Source of the DNA: Paraburkholderia sp. UYCP14C
GTDB lineage: Bacteria; Pseudomonadota; Gammaproteobacteria; Burkholderiales; Burkholderiaceae
Direction of reading: 5' to 3'
Assembly: GCF_004197395.1 (NCBI RefSeq)
Contig: NZ_SELS01000007.1
Span: 183,908-247,907, forward strand
Length of the DNA: 64,000 bases
In this document: piece by piece, positions 46,424-56,119 of the stretch
How positions within the stretch are numbered: position 1 is the stretch's first letter
How the letters are laid out: every line of letters begins with the position of its first letter
Made by a program: the position numbers and the translations under genes
The notes under the pieces: generated by a model
Databases searched by the model: none
What the model was told of the DNA's origin: nothing
Seen by the model: only the letters and a program-made list of their open reading frames with translations

Positions 46424-49201
46424 CTACATCGCGGCGCGTCCGTCACCAACGCCGCGACCGAGGACGATATGCACGGCTTCGATGCGCGAACTCACGTTGA
46501 GCTTTTCGAAGATGTTCTTCAGATGCCATTTCACGGTCTCGGGTGCGAGTTTCAACGATCGCCCGATTTCCTTGTTGGAAAGTCCGAGAGCGACGCAGTT
46601 GATAATCTCCAGCTCCCTGACACTCAGGACATCCGACGATGTTGTCACGACCCTGACAGACCTGGTGGATACGGATCGGCAACTATCGCATTCGTCGAAT
46701 ACCGCCAGCAATCGATCGGCATACGCCATTTCCGGAGTCACGGTGCCGCCCGATCCCTGGCGAAACCGTTGCAATAGTGCCCGCACGGGTTGACCTTCGT
46801 CGACGAAGCTGTTGATCATGCCAATCGCCCCACCGATGTGCAGTGCGCGCTCGAGTATGACGAGCGCCCTGTCGGCTTCCCCGCACTGTTCATACGCACA
46901 GGCAAGCAGAAGCGAAACGAGTGCCTCGGAAACACGCCAGCCCATTGCGGCCAGCGTATCGAGTGAGCGCTCGAGAAGCACGACAGCTTTGGAAGCGAAA
47001 CCCTCGGCCATCTGAACCCTGGCTTGCAGCATGCAATAGTTCGTCCAACTCTCGATAGCAGATCCTTGCCGTCCTTCGCAAAGTGCTGGCACGCTTACGC
47101 TCAGGTCGTCGGCGATTTGCCTGGCTTGCGCCACGTTGCCGTCTTCAATGAACAATCGTACCGCTTCAGCATCGCATGCAAGCTTCAGACGCAGCCATTG
47201 TCGCTTCATGGCAACCTGGCGGCCGTCTTCGAGAGCGGCCAACGCCGAGCCGGTCTCCCCGGCACGCCTCAGCAGGCGTGCCGCCACAAGTATGTGCCGC
47301 GCCAGCGCACCAATCGGAGCGCTCTCCAAGATGATATTCGTGCGGCCGGCAATCATCTGCCGCGCTTTCGGCAGTTCGTCGCACTCGTAGTAAACGTATG
47401 CGACGTACCCGGCTATACAGGCCACGCCAGCCGACGAAACACCTAGCGAGCGTTCCGCACGTCGCATCGCCACTTCGAACGTTCGTCTCGCCTCGGTAAG
47501 CTCGCCATGCATCATTGCGGCGAGACCGTACATCGCGTCTCGATACAGGTCCGAGTGGTGCGGCTCGGCGTCGGCTTCCCCGCGGTCCTTGACGAGATCC
47601 CATATATGAAGGATCTGGTCGAACCTGCCTCGATAGATCAACCCGAAGAATTGCACTGATTGCGCGTAACGCTTGACCCACGGTGCAACTACCGCACCGG
47701 AAGCCTCCGCCGCGCGTCCGTGTTCAAGCGCCCGCTCGCTATCGTCACCGACAGCGGCAACCAGCGCGGCAACCGCGTTGACCTCGGCCAACCCGGCTTC
47801 GTCGACCGCGCCGGCATCTTCGCTATGCGTCCGCGTGAGTTCGTCGACAATCGAGCCGATTTCCTTCGACGCACTTGTGATCTGAAGCGAGAATGCGAGC
47901 GCCCATGCTTTGGCAAGCCGCAAACGCAGCCGTCCACGAATGACATCGGGTGGAAATTTGTTGATCCAACCCAGCAACGCGTAGGGGTCGCCACGCTCCA
48001 ACATGTCTATTGCACAATTCTCCGCCCACTGCGTTGCCAGTTCGAATTCGCCCGCTGCCAGAGCATGACGGACCGCCTCGGGCCACAGACGTTCCGCCGC
48101 AAACCACCGGCATGCGCGACCATGCAACAGCTGAACCTGTTGCGGCTTCTGACGAAGAAGACGCCGCCGCAGCGCATCGGACAACAATGCGTGATAGCGA
48201 TACCAGTCGTGCCTTTCGTCCAGTGGACGGATGAACACGTTATGCCGTTCGAGCCAGGCGAGCTTTTCTCCACTCCCCTCACCATCCAGAATCGCATCGC
48301 ATACGCCGGGACCCAGCCGCTCCAGAATCGACGTGTGCAGCAGGAACTCCAGCATAGGTGGCGGCAAGTGAGTGAGGACCGTATCGTTCAGGTAGCGGTC
48401 GATTCCTGAACCGGGGCCCATGAGATTGTTGGCGATCCCGGACGCGTCGCGCATCTGACCTAATGCAAGCGACGCCAATTGGAGACCCGCGATCCATCCT
48501 TCGGTTGTACCGTTCAACAGCTCGACGTTGCTTCGCTCGAGTGGCACAGCACCTGTTCGGTCGAAAAACGACTGTGCCTCGTCGATCGAAAAGCGCAAAT
48601 CATCGGCACCGATGCGCACCAACTCCTCCGGTGTTCGAAGCTGCCCGAGCGTAAGAGCTGGTTCGGCGCGAGCACCAACCAGGATGTGCATATTCTCGGG
48701 CGCATAGCGCAGCAGACGAGAGATCACCGTCAGCACGGGTTTCGCGGTGACACGATCGACGTCATCGAGTACGAAGAAGACGCTGCGGCCGCATTCGGCA
48801 ATGCCATTCAGGAGCACAGAAATGATTGTTCTGATCGGCGTCAGCGAATCGAGGCTCAGCAATCGCTGCGCTTGCGACGCGATGTCCTCCGCTACGCGGG
48901 CCAGCGCCGCCACCAGATAGGCGACGAACAGTTGGGGGTCATCGTCTTCGCCGTCGAGGCTGAGCCACGCCACCGGGTGCCCTTTCTCCGACAGCGCTTC
49001 GGTCCGTTCGGACAGCAACGTGGTCTTGCCGAAACCCGCGGGCGCACTTACGACGACAACGCTGCGTGGCCGCCGCTCATCGAGGCGGTTGAGCAACGCA
49101 AGGCGTCGCACGCAGCGGGACGGCAGCCGGGGCGCGATCATCTTGGTCTGGATTAACGACACGCTCCACTCGCCATCGGTCCTGCATGAAGAGGCTTCCA
49201 T
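46424..49201 (-). CDS. MalT-like LuxR-family ATP-dependent regulator (LAL)
   Basis: A 925-residue STAND-ATPase regulator. Walker A is APAGFGKTT (53-61), Walker B/sensor is FFVLDDVDRV near 140, followed by a winged-helix and long superhelical TPR-like region (about 350-830). The C-terminal LuxR helix-turn-helix has LSVRELEIINCVALGLSNKE and IGRSLKLAPETVKWHLKNIF. Such proteins activate target operons on binding a small inducer. Within the adhesin/glycosyltransferase region it is a candidate master activator. A shorter start at MIAPRL is possible. Confidence 0.87.
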   Translation of the reverse strand: MEASSCRTDGEWSVSLIQTKMIAPRLPSRCVRRLALLNRLDERRPRSVVVVSAPAGFGKTTLLSERTEALSEKGHPVAWLSLDGEDDDPQLFVAYLVAALARVAEDIASQAQRLLSLDSLTPIRTIISVLLNGIAECGRSVFFVLDDVDRVTAKPVLTVISRLLRYAPENMHILVGARAEPALTLGQLRTPEELVRIGADDLRFSIDEAQSFFDRTGAVPLERSNVELLNGTTEGWIAGLQLASLALGQMRDASGIANNLMGPGSGIDRYLNDTVLTHLPPPMLEFLLHTSILERLGPGVCDAILDGEGSGEKLAWLERHNVFIRPLDERHDWYRYHALLSDALRRRLLRQKPQQVQLLHGRACRWFAAERLWPEAVRHALAAGEFELATQWAENCAIDMLERGDPYALLGWINKFPPDVIRGRLRLRLAKAWALAFSLQITSASKEIGSIVDELTRTHSEDAGAVDEAGLAEVNAVAALVAAVGDDSERALEHGRAAEASGAVVAPWVKRYAQSVQFFGLIYRGRFDQILHIWDLVKDRGEADAEPHHSDLYRDAMYGLAAMMHGELTEARRTFEVAMRRAERSLGVSSAGVACIAGYVAYVYYECDELPKARQMIAGRTNIILESAPIGALARHILVAARLLRRAGETGSALAALEDGRQVAMKRQWLRLKLACDAEAVRLFIEDGNVAQARQIADDLSVSVPALCEGRQGSAIESWTNYCMLQARVQMAEGFASKAVVLLERSLDTLAAMGWRVSEALVSLLLACAYEQCGEADRALVILERALHIGGAIGMINSFVDEGQPVRALLQRFRQGSGGTVTPEMAYADRLLAVFDECDSCRSVSTRSVRVVTTSSDVLSVRELEIINCVALGLSNKEIGRSLKLAPETVKWHLKNIFEKLNVSSRIEAVHIVLGRGVGDGRAAM

Positions 49202-50031
49202 GACTATTTCCCACCCCGACGAACCGCCGCCAGCAAAGACGCTTTCATTGACTTCGTAAGGGATGTTTTATGTATATGTTGAACTGCTTTGATGCTCAAC
49301 ACGAATTGCTCGCTATCTTAATATCCAGAAACACCTGTTCCGCATAAATCGCGCAAACGTTTCGCGTAGTTGTTATCGCGCAACATCGCGGATCAGGGCG
49401 AGGTTCACTGTGCCGAAGTGCACCGGAGAACAACGGCCCCAGGCCGACCTGCGCTCGACGGCACTGTGATGGCGGCCCTGGCGCGGGCCGCGGCGAAGTG
49501 TTGGCGCGTATCGGAACAGGTGCGGGAAACGAACGCGGAACGATCGCGAATGAGCTCGAGTTTTGATATGTTCACGTCGCGCCATGGGCCTTCTGATACC
49601 TTTTGCCTGCGTCAAACGTCTCGCCGCCTACTCATGATTCGACCGCACTCACGATATGACTGGACCGTTAGCTCCAGCCTTCGGAGCCATCACCTGCCGG
49701 CGTTGAAATCACTTGAGCGGCATCTGACGGTATGCATCGCCAATGCGGCAGACCGTTTGGCACACATGTCAATTCATTGCCAGATATTGAAAAGTAGCTG
49801 ATGCTGACGATAGTCCCCAAGACGGGTATTGGAAGCGCCGTGCCATTGGCATGGCCACACGACTGCCCACCGGTCTGCCCACATGTGTGGAAGCAGTTGT
49901 CCGCCAGTATTCGTCTTCATGCGCAACACGACGCGCTCTATTCTGCAGTCCGGACATTTTGCTGGGAACCGCGACGCATCGAGCAGCATGCCATTCTTGC
50001 TCTAACACTGAGGAGCCCTTGCACGGGCGTT
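49202..50031. other. 830-bp region without a confident gene
   Basis: It is AT-richer than most of the window (for example 49260-49380). Open frames exist on both strands (the longest being 49370-49801 plus) but show no domain, no convincing ribosome binding site and Ser/Arg-biased composition. It probably contains the promoter of the LuxR gene and upstream signals of the following membrane protein. Confidence 0.5.
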
Positions 50032-50706
50032 ATGGCTGATGAGCCATCCGCGTCTCGCCATTCGCGAGCGAATCCGCGTGAATTCACCGGACCGGCCTGT
50101 CTGATTGGAGGGGTGGTCATCATTGCGTGGATCACACTTGCTCACTCGCCACTTCGCGAGCCGTCGCTTCACGCTGATGCCGTCTCTGGCCTGACCAATC
50201 GGCAAGAGATAGCGCTGCAAGCTCCTCACGCAGCGCAAGTGCCGCTGCCACGAAACGAGGCTCCGCCGCTGGCGATTGAAACTCAACGTATGCCTGCGCG
50301 GGCCACGAAGAAGACGATGGTCGTTAACGCTGCACTGCAATCAGTCGGCAATCGCACGCCTGATGTGCTGCGCAAACATCGCCGGCACGGCCGTGAGACA
50401 GCGCCATTCGACGCAGTGCCGCACGCATCGCCAACGTCGGATTCGATTGTCCGGCAAACCCGCCTCGTTGCCGCACCTCGGCTCCATGTTCGCGATCGCG
50501 CCGCGGATCGACGTCCGCGGATAGCATCGTCGCCGATGGACGCTGGTCAAGATGGGGCGTTTGCACAGTTGCCAGAAGAACGCCTCGCGACTGCGAAGAC
50601 GCGGGGAACGACGGTCACCACCAGCCCGGATGCAACCGACTGGATGAACCATATGGTGCAGCGCCGGATCACAGAGGTAGCCGAAAAGTTTTCCGGGTCC
50701 ATGTAG
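50032..50706 (+). CDS. Hypothetical single-pass membrane protein
   Basis: A 224-residue protein with a short polar N-terminus (1-24), one membrane span (about 25-42, ACLIGGVVIIAWITLAH) and a long, low-complexity Arg/Ala/Pro/His-rich periplasmic part, giving a type II anchor topology. No family recognised. The ATG at 50032 is chosen because it places the span near the N-terminus; a longer frame from 49801 exists but its extra region looks non-coding. Confidence 0.5.
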   Translation: MADEPSASRHSRANPREFTGPACLIGGVVIIAWITLAHSPLREPSLHADAVSGLTNRQEIALQAPHAAQVPLPRNEAPPLAIETQRMPARATKKTMVVNAALQSVGNRTPDVLRKHRRHGRETAPFDAVPHASPTSDSIVRQTRLVAAPRLHVRDRAADRRPRIASSPMDAGQDGAFAQLPEERLATAKTRGTTVTTSPDATDWMNHMVQRRITEVAEKFSGSM

Positions 50707-50883
50707 CGTTGCCAGGCCCGTGCTCTCGGGTCTTTGCATGTTCTCGGGATGGCTCGGTCGAACAACAGGTTAATGGCGCGCGCCTTGCCCCGAGTCCAGG
50801 ACAGCCCGCCGTGCAGAGCCAGCTTCGGACCAGACACAAGGCAACGCGCCTTGGTCCGACCCGAAGTCATGGCGAATGCCGCG

Positions 50884-51654
50884 CTAGACCGCCGGCATCA
50901 GCCAGGAGTGCCGTTCGACATCCTCTTCCGGCGCGGCACAGACCGGCGTTTCGCTTGCCACGCTACGCACGAGAACCTCGTCCAGACGGTATCCGTGCGT
51001 ATAGACCGTGCTCAGGCGTACGCCGTTCTCCGAGTGCAAAGACAGCTTTCGCCGCAACCGATAGATATGGGTGTCGACCGTGCGCGACGTACTATCGAGT
51101 TCGCGTCCCCAGGCAAGTTTCGCCAACAGGTCCCTGGAGACCGCGCGCCCGACGTTGGCGAAGAGAAACGCGGCAACCTCGAATTCCTTCGCCGTCAACT
51201 CTATCGGCTTGCCGTGAAGAGAGGCGTTGCGTCGCTCCACATCGAAGACGTAGGGCCCAACTGCTATCGCGTTGTCGACCTTTTCCTTACGAGAGGTGCG
51301 GCGCAACAGGGCGCCGACTCTGGCGACGAGCTCGACCTCGCGGAACGGTTTCACGACGTATTCGTCGGCACCCGCTTCGAGCGCCTGCACAATGTCGACC
51401 TCCAGCACTCTGCTAGTCAGGAACAGCACGGCTGGTTCACGCCCCAGGTTGCCGCGTATCCAGTGCAGGACCTCGAATCCGGTCATCCCAGGCAATTGCC
51501 AATCGAGCACCACGAGATCGACTTGATTGGACTTTAGAAAGCGCACAGCATTCTCGCCAGAATCGGCCCGGTTTATTACGTGCCCCGATTGTTGCAGCGC
51601 ATTTCCGACAGCCGTTGCTTGCGCGAGATCGTCTTCCACCAACAGGATATTCAT
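50884..51654 (-). CDS. OmpR/PhoB-family response regulator
   Basis: A 256-residue two-domain regulator. The receiver has E8-D9-D10... with phosphoacceptor D51 (LVVLDWQLPG), T80 and K102 (VVKPF). The C-terminal winged helix spans about 125-225 (ELTAKEFEVAAFLFANVGRA, SRTVDTHIYRLRRKL, VYTHGYRL). No histidine kinase gene is adjacent, so it is an orphan here. It may act with the LuxR protein in controlling the surface locus. Confidence 0.9.
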   Translation of the reverse strand: MNILLVEDDLAQATAVGNALQQSGHVINRADSGENAVRFLKSNQVDLVVLDWQLPGMTGFEVLHWIRGNLGREPAVLFLTSRVLEVDIVQALEAGADEYVVKPFREVELVARVGALLRRTSRKEKVDNAIAVGPYVFDVERRNASLHGKPIELTAKEFEVAAFLFANVGRAVSRDLLAKLAWGRELDSTSRTVDTHIYRLRRKLSLHSENGVRLSTVYTHGYRLDEVLVRSVASETPVCAAPEEDVERHSWLMPAV

Positions 51655-52672
51655 GTATCACCTCTTTCTTTCGAACCGATAGACCTGTGAACCTGACATC
51701 CGGCGGAACGAACCGGAATGCGCGATCTGGGTAACCACCATAAGGATGACCGAGTCGATAGGCACGAAAGCCCCCTAACGGGACAGATATCCGGCAATTG
51801 TTCAGACGCACGTCCTAACAAACACCGTCGTTCCGCATAGATTTTGTGAACTTCTGAAGCTCAAGATACCCGGCGTCCAGCGGTAAGATAGCCCCCCATT
51901 CGGGGGGCCGAAATGTCTTCGACGGGTTGGAGGAAATCCGTCCCAGCGGCCATGCCACGCCTCGTGGCCAGATGAACATCGCAAGTTTTATTTTTGTAAT
52001 GCAAAAGAAAGCACTTGGAAATAATCAGGCGTGGCTGTCGATGCATAACAGTCAGCGACGTGGGACGAGTCATCGGCTCGTCGGGCAAGGCGACATATGT
52101 TGCGACCAGTTGCACGTTGTTTGGCAATTACCGGTTGTTATCGAAGATCAATGCACTCGATATCGATGCGCGCTCATTTCAATCATCACGTCGCGGGTCG
52201 TCGCCGCTTCGTCCGCATGGATTAACGACACCGGACAAGCAGCCGGAAAAATTCGGGCGTCCTGGGGACCACCATCGCCTCCGGCCATCTCTCGAGATCC
52301 GGGGCTTCGACTGGCGGCGCGGCACATCTGTCTTCACGGAAGCACATTCGCTAACAATATCAACCGCGACGGTTCACATTACGTGAGAAAGGCCACTCCA
52401 AAGTCAGACTAAACTTTTCCCGACCGCAAACCCCATCGCGCGACGATCAAAGCGCGATTCTTGATACTCGAAATGCAATATGCCCGACGCCCTGCGCGAA
52501 GACATTTGATAGAGGATGCTGCAGCATAAACCGGCCAGTCGCACAACGCGTCGACGGTTACGTGCAACAACAAGAGAAGCACACGTTGAACGATCAGTTT
52601 GTGTTCTTCTCGAGTCCCGAATTTATAACCAGAAAACATGCGCATGATTATGGTTGACCGACGGATGCCTGA
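51655..52672. other. 1-kb region without a confident gene; contains GCCCCCC-ATTC-GGGGGGC hairpin
   Basis: A perfect 7-bp-arm hairpin with GC-only arms lies at 51891-51908, followed on the plus strand by CGAAATG. Frames 51927-52412 and 52015-52386 lack recognisable domains and ribosome binding sites. Base composition is mixed and AT-rich around 51960-52060. It could hold promoters for the response regulator and glycosyltransferase genes, or a small RNA. Confidence 0.45.
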
Positions 52673-54088
52673 GTGCCCCGCCGCCCGGCTGCATTGCTGT
52701 GCATGTTTGGGATCCGCAGTGTGAGCTCTGACGTCGTTTCGTTTCACTCAATTCTGTTGAATCATCCGTGCGATGCCGTACTCGACAATCATCGCGCCTA
52801 CTGCGCAAGGCACGGGTATGCGCATACGGTGCATGCCATTGGCAGCCCGGGAAATAGCGATCTCATCCGCCTTGTCTACAAGTACAGCGTAGCTAGAAAA
52901 ATGGTGATGAAAGCGCCAGCCGGCACGCTCCTGATCTTCGGGGACGAATCGGCAGTCATATATGAACAGCTTGCTGCAGACCGTGTGATCGGCGACGCGC
53001 TCTACTGGATCACCCAATGCGCTGCCCATGGCCACCCGGATGGATGCTTTTTCATGCTTCGTGCAGGCCCGGCTGCACTCAAGTGGCTCGACAGAATTCT
53101 CGACGTGCTACGCGGCCACGGCGCCGATCACGGCGTGAGCCGGTGGAGCCACTTTGAGCTGGAGGGCATTCCAGCAACACCATACAACCAATCTCTCGAT
53201 GGTGCCCTCTGGTGCAGCCTGCTGTTCACGCCGTTCGGACTCCACCTGCCTGAACATTCAGCCTTCGTACTGTCGCTCAATCCAACCGCGCATACGAACG
53301 CCCACGACAATCGAGTCACCAGTCGTTTTGTTGACTACCTCAACTCGGTCCAGGCGCGTGCCGGTCGGCTGTATGACGACATTGACGTGCCCCCCATCTC
53401 CGAACCATCGTTCGAAGTCGTTAATCCAGGCCGCCCGATTGCGTTGATCACGAGTTACACGGCGAACATAGCAATGTATGCGGCCATCTCTCAGCGCAAC
53501 GTCACCTCTTACTGCCGACGCCACGATTACACGCACTACGTCTACCGTGACACACCGGCTCGTCTGGACCGCAAGGTGACCGGCAACTGGAACAAGGCCG
53601 CATTGCTGCTTCGCCATTTCGATGCTCACCAACAGTTGGGATGGATCGATGCGGATGTGCTGATTCACGCACCGCAACTTTCGCTCAAAGAAATCACGTG
53701 CCAGCAGCAGTTCACGCTCGTACGCGACGTCTCAAACCACCGACTTAACAGTGGCTTCATGGTGTTTCAAGCCACGCCCGAATGCCGCTCGTTTCTTGAA
53801 CAGGTTCAGGCTATGATCGACGTCGTGCCCGATAAGCGTGGTGTCTACACGTCAGGCGGCGACCAAAACGCATTCATATCCGTCTGGGAAGCCTCAGGCG
53901 GAGATGCAACGATCCCACTGTCAGACTGCGTATCTTCGAATTCGCATCCGGCTCTCTATGATGCGGACAGTTTCATGATTCATTACATGGGCTATCCAGA
54001 CCGCTTCCGGGCAGTAGTGATGCGAGCCGATGCGCTTGACATCGAGTGCCGTAGCATGGCGCTCGAAAAATCCATCCACTCCATATAA
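52673..54088 (+). CDS. GT34-like glycosyltransferase with two tandem homologous halves
   Basis: A 471-residue protein (GTG at 52673; ATG at 52703 is an alternative). The C-terminal half (about 255-455) looks like a galactosyl transferase GMA12/MNN10-type domain: YCRRHDYTH (280-288), NWNKAALLLRHF, DAD (326-328) as the metal-binding DxD, SGFMVFQATP (360-369) and SGGDQNAF (394-401). The N-terminal half repeats the same order about 236 residues earlier: YCARHGYAH (43-51), GDES (90-93) in place of DxD, GCFFMLRAGP (124-133) and YNQSLDGALW (171-180). It is cytosolic with no signal peptide. Probably adds a hexose to a surface glycan or protein. Confidence 0.75.
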   Translation: MPRRPAALLCMFGIRSVSSDVVSFHSILLNHPCDAVLDNHRAYCARHGYAHTVHAIGSPGNSDLIRLVYKYSVARKMVMKAPAGTLLIFGDESAVIYEQLAADRVIGDALYWITQCAAHGHPDGCFFMLRAGPAALKWLDRILDVLRGHGADHGVSRWSHFELEGIPATPYNQSLDGALWCSLLFTPFGLHLPEHSAFVLSLNPTAHTNAHDNRVTSRFVDYLNSVQARAGRLYDDIDVPPISEPSFEVVNPGRPIALITSYTANIAMYAAISQRNVTSYCRRHDYTHYVYRDTPARLDRKVTGNWNKAALLLRHFDAHQQLGWIDADVLIHAPQLSLKEITCQQQFTLVRDVSNHRLNSGFMVFQATPECRSFLEQVQAMIDVVPDKRGVYTSGGDQNAFISVWEASGGDATIPLSDCVSSNSHPALYDADSFMIHYMGYPDRFRAVVMRADALDIECRSMALEKSIHSI

Positions 54089-54159
54089 GTGAGCTTGCCC
54101 CGAAAAGCGAATCCCTTGCTGAGCTTTTAAACTCGAGCAAGGAGAGTCAAGAAGATGAG

Positions 54160-54178
54160 AAAAACGTCCGCAGGACGT
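54160..54178 (-). terminator. Probable terminator of the GT2-methyltransferase gene
   Basis: On the minus strand ACGTCC-TGC-GGACGT is followed by TTTT. It lies 51 bp beyond the stop at 54229. The stem is short (6 bp), hence moderate confidence. Confidence 0.5.
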
Positions 54179-54228
54179 CCTTGCACCGGAGAGAACCAGT
54201 GCGGCATGCCCAACGATCCGAATCAAAA

Positions 54229-55989
54229 CTATTTGAAATACGACGCGATATCGGGTATCGAATCGAAGCCTAGACCAGATAGTCTATAGTCCTCCGTCAC
54301 CCCTCCCTGGCCGACATTTGAGTGCCAACTGGAGTTGAAGCAGCGCCGCCTGTCTACATGAAAGGCGACAATCGATTCAAAAAACGACACGTTCCACACG
54401 CGATCCTTGTAGCAGGTTGCTCCCGTCTTAATACCTGGAAACCGTGCGTTGACAGCGTCAGCAACATGCTTGCCGAATTCGACAAACGAATGCCTGGGCT
54501 CGGAATTGAATCCAGGCATGTAGCTGGTATGAACGTCCTCTACGATTAGCATTCCCCCATCGTTCAGGTGGGAAAACGCGCGGTCCGCCGTCACGATCTG
54601 CTGGTGATTCATGTGACCACCGTCGTCAATTAGTACGTCGATGCTACCAACGCGCTTGTAGAAGTCCTCCCAGAACAAGCTGCTCGACTGGTCGCCAATA
54701 AATATCTCGAAACCATTCTTCTCCCATTTCCTGGCCGCGGGATTCAGGTCCACGCCTATGATACGGGCCTGCGGGCCCAGATAGCGCCTCCACATGTGCA
54801 GTGAGCCACCACTGAACACCCCGACTTCCACCAACGTCACGGGTTTGCCGACGTATTTGGCGAAAAGTGCCTCATACACCTGGAAATATGAATCATGCTT
54901 TACGCACAACGCTGGTGCTTCGCTAAAACACTGATAGATCCGCGTCGAGGACAGGGGCGCTGGCTCGCTCTCCAGGTGTGTGCCAACCCCTGTACCTGCG
55001 ACTGTCACGCGGTGCTTTTGCTCATCCAGGCCGGCATAAAAACTTTGATCCAGTTCGGCCGTATCGGCGGCAGACAACTTCCCAACTTCGAGAAGGGCTT
55101 GTCTCTTGCCATTCAGCAATCCAAGCAACTGGTTCTTGACTTCCATCGGGTTCTGCCCAAATGCAGTACCAACCTCCCTTAAAGCCAAACCTGCGGCACG
55201 ATGCTGTTCATGCAATGCGGTAATTTCATGCGTGCCCCAACCAACATGGTATAGGTCGAGCAAGCTGGCACAACTCGGGCCGTCAAGGCGCGGAAAGTAC
55301 ATCGGAAGCAGACGCTCATAGAGGCGGCACTTGCTTCGAAACAGACGATTGGCATCCAGCCGGAGCGAAGTCATTGCAGCGTGGATGCGATAGCGCAACA
55401 GCACGTCAGGGAGATTGGCAAATTTTGCACCATAAAGCATACAGTCGAACCAGAACCCAAGATCATCTACCACATACAGATTGGCATCATATGCGATCCG
55501 GTTACTACGAACGAAGTCGGCGCGCCACATGGCTGAGGGATTGGCCAGGTACGCCGCTCCCCCTAAGAACCGCGCCTTGATTCTTGCATCGTCCAGAGGG
55601 AAATCCGACATGGTGTCATCCATGCCGAAATGCTGGATCTGTGTACCGACGACCGTGATATCGCGGTTGTCGTCAAGAAAAGACGCCTGCGCAGCCAGTC
55701 GCTGTGGCAATGCCAGATCATCGTGATCAAGCCGGGCAATGTATTCCCCTTTCGCCAGAGACATAGCCAGATTCATCGTCCCGGGCAAACCATGATTGAT
55801 CACATTCGTATGAAGGCGAACGCGAGAATCCGCTATTGAGGTGACAAGCCGGACGGTCGAGTCCGAGCTCCCATCGTCAATGACCAAGACTTCGAAATCA
55901 CAGTCGCTTTGGCTCAGAATCGAGTCCAGTGTTTCTTCGATATGCTTTTCAGCATTGAATGTTGGAATGATTACGGAAACTTTCGGCAT
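54229..55989 (-). CDS. Bifunctional GT2 glycosyltransferase / SAM-dependent methyltransferase
   Basis: A 586-residue fusion. Residues 1-270 are a GT-A family 2 transferase: KVSVIIPTFNAEKHIEETL, EVLVIDDGSSDST and the DxD-type ARLDHDD. A helical linker follows. Residues about 355-586 are a class I methyltransferase of the MycE/CmcI-like sugar O-methyltransferase group: LVEVGVFSGGSLHMWRRYL, IIGVDLNP, DVLIDDGGHMNHQQ and MLIVEDVHTSYMP. This implies transfer of a sugar that is then O-methylated, or capping of a chain by methylation. ATG 55989 is preferred to the in-frame GTG at 56001. Confidence 0.85.
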   Translation of the reverse strand: MPKVSVIIPTFNAEKHIEETLDSILSQSDCDFEVLVIDDGSSDSTVRLVTSIADSRVRLHTNVINHGLPGTMNLAMSLAKGEYIARLDHDDLALPQRLAAQASFLDDNRDITVVGTQIQHFGMDDTMSDFPLDDARIKARFLGGAAYLANPSAMWRADFVRSNRIAYDANLYVVDDLGFWFDCMLYGAKFANLPDVLLRYRIHAAMTSLRLDANRLFRSKCRLYERLLPMYFPRLDGPSCASLLDLYHVGWGTHEITALHEQHRAAGLALREVGTAFGQNPMEVKNQLLGLLNGKRQALLEVGKLSAADTAELDQSFYAGLDEQKHRVTVAGTGVGTHLESEPAPLSSTRIYQCFSEAPALCVKHDSYFQVYEALFAKYVGKPVTLVEVGVFSGGSLHMWRRYLGPQARIIGVDLNPAARKWEKNGFEIFIGDQSSSLFWEDFYKRVGSIDVLIDDGGHMNHQQIVTADRAFSHLNDGGMLIVEDVHTSYMPGFNSEPRHSFVEFGKHVADAVNARFPGIKTGATCYKDRVWNVSFFESIVAFHVDRRRCFNSSWHSNVGQGGVTEDYRLSGLGFDSIPDIASYFK

Positions 55990-56119
55990 GATCTTGATCA
56001 CATGATAGATTTACAAAGGCACTTTTTCATATAAATGCGTCATCGCGGTCTACGGGAAACTAACGCTGTTTAGTCTGGCATTTCGTCTTCCCGATGCCGA
56101 TTGCCACACACCTGCCACA

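Noticed and set aside
45987-46424. 145-aa minus-strand open frame between DUF1801 and LuxR genes
   Set aside because: The readable VOC fragment is in a different frame; this frame shows no domain and is Arg-rich.
49370-49801. 143-aa open frame upstream of the membrane protein
   Set aside because: No domain, no ribosome binding site, atypical composition; left unannotated.
51927-52412. 161-aa open frame in the 1-kb gap
   Set aside because: No recognisable domain and no Shine-Dalgarno; overlapping alternative frames are equally open.
54115-54141. CTTGCTGAG-CTCGAGCAAG hairpin after the GT34-like gene
   Set aside because: Contains a bulge and is not followed by a T-run; weak support as a terminator.
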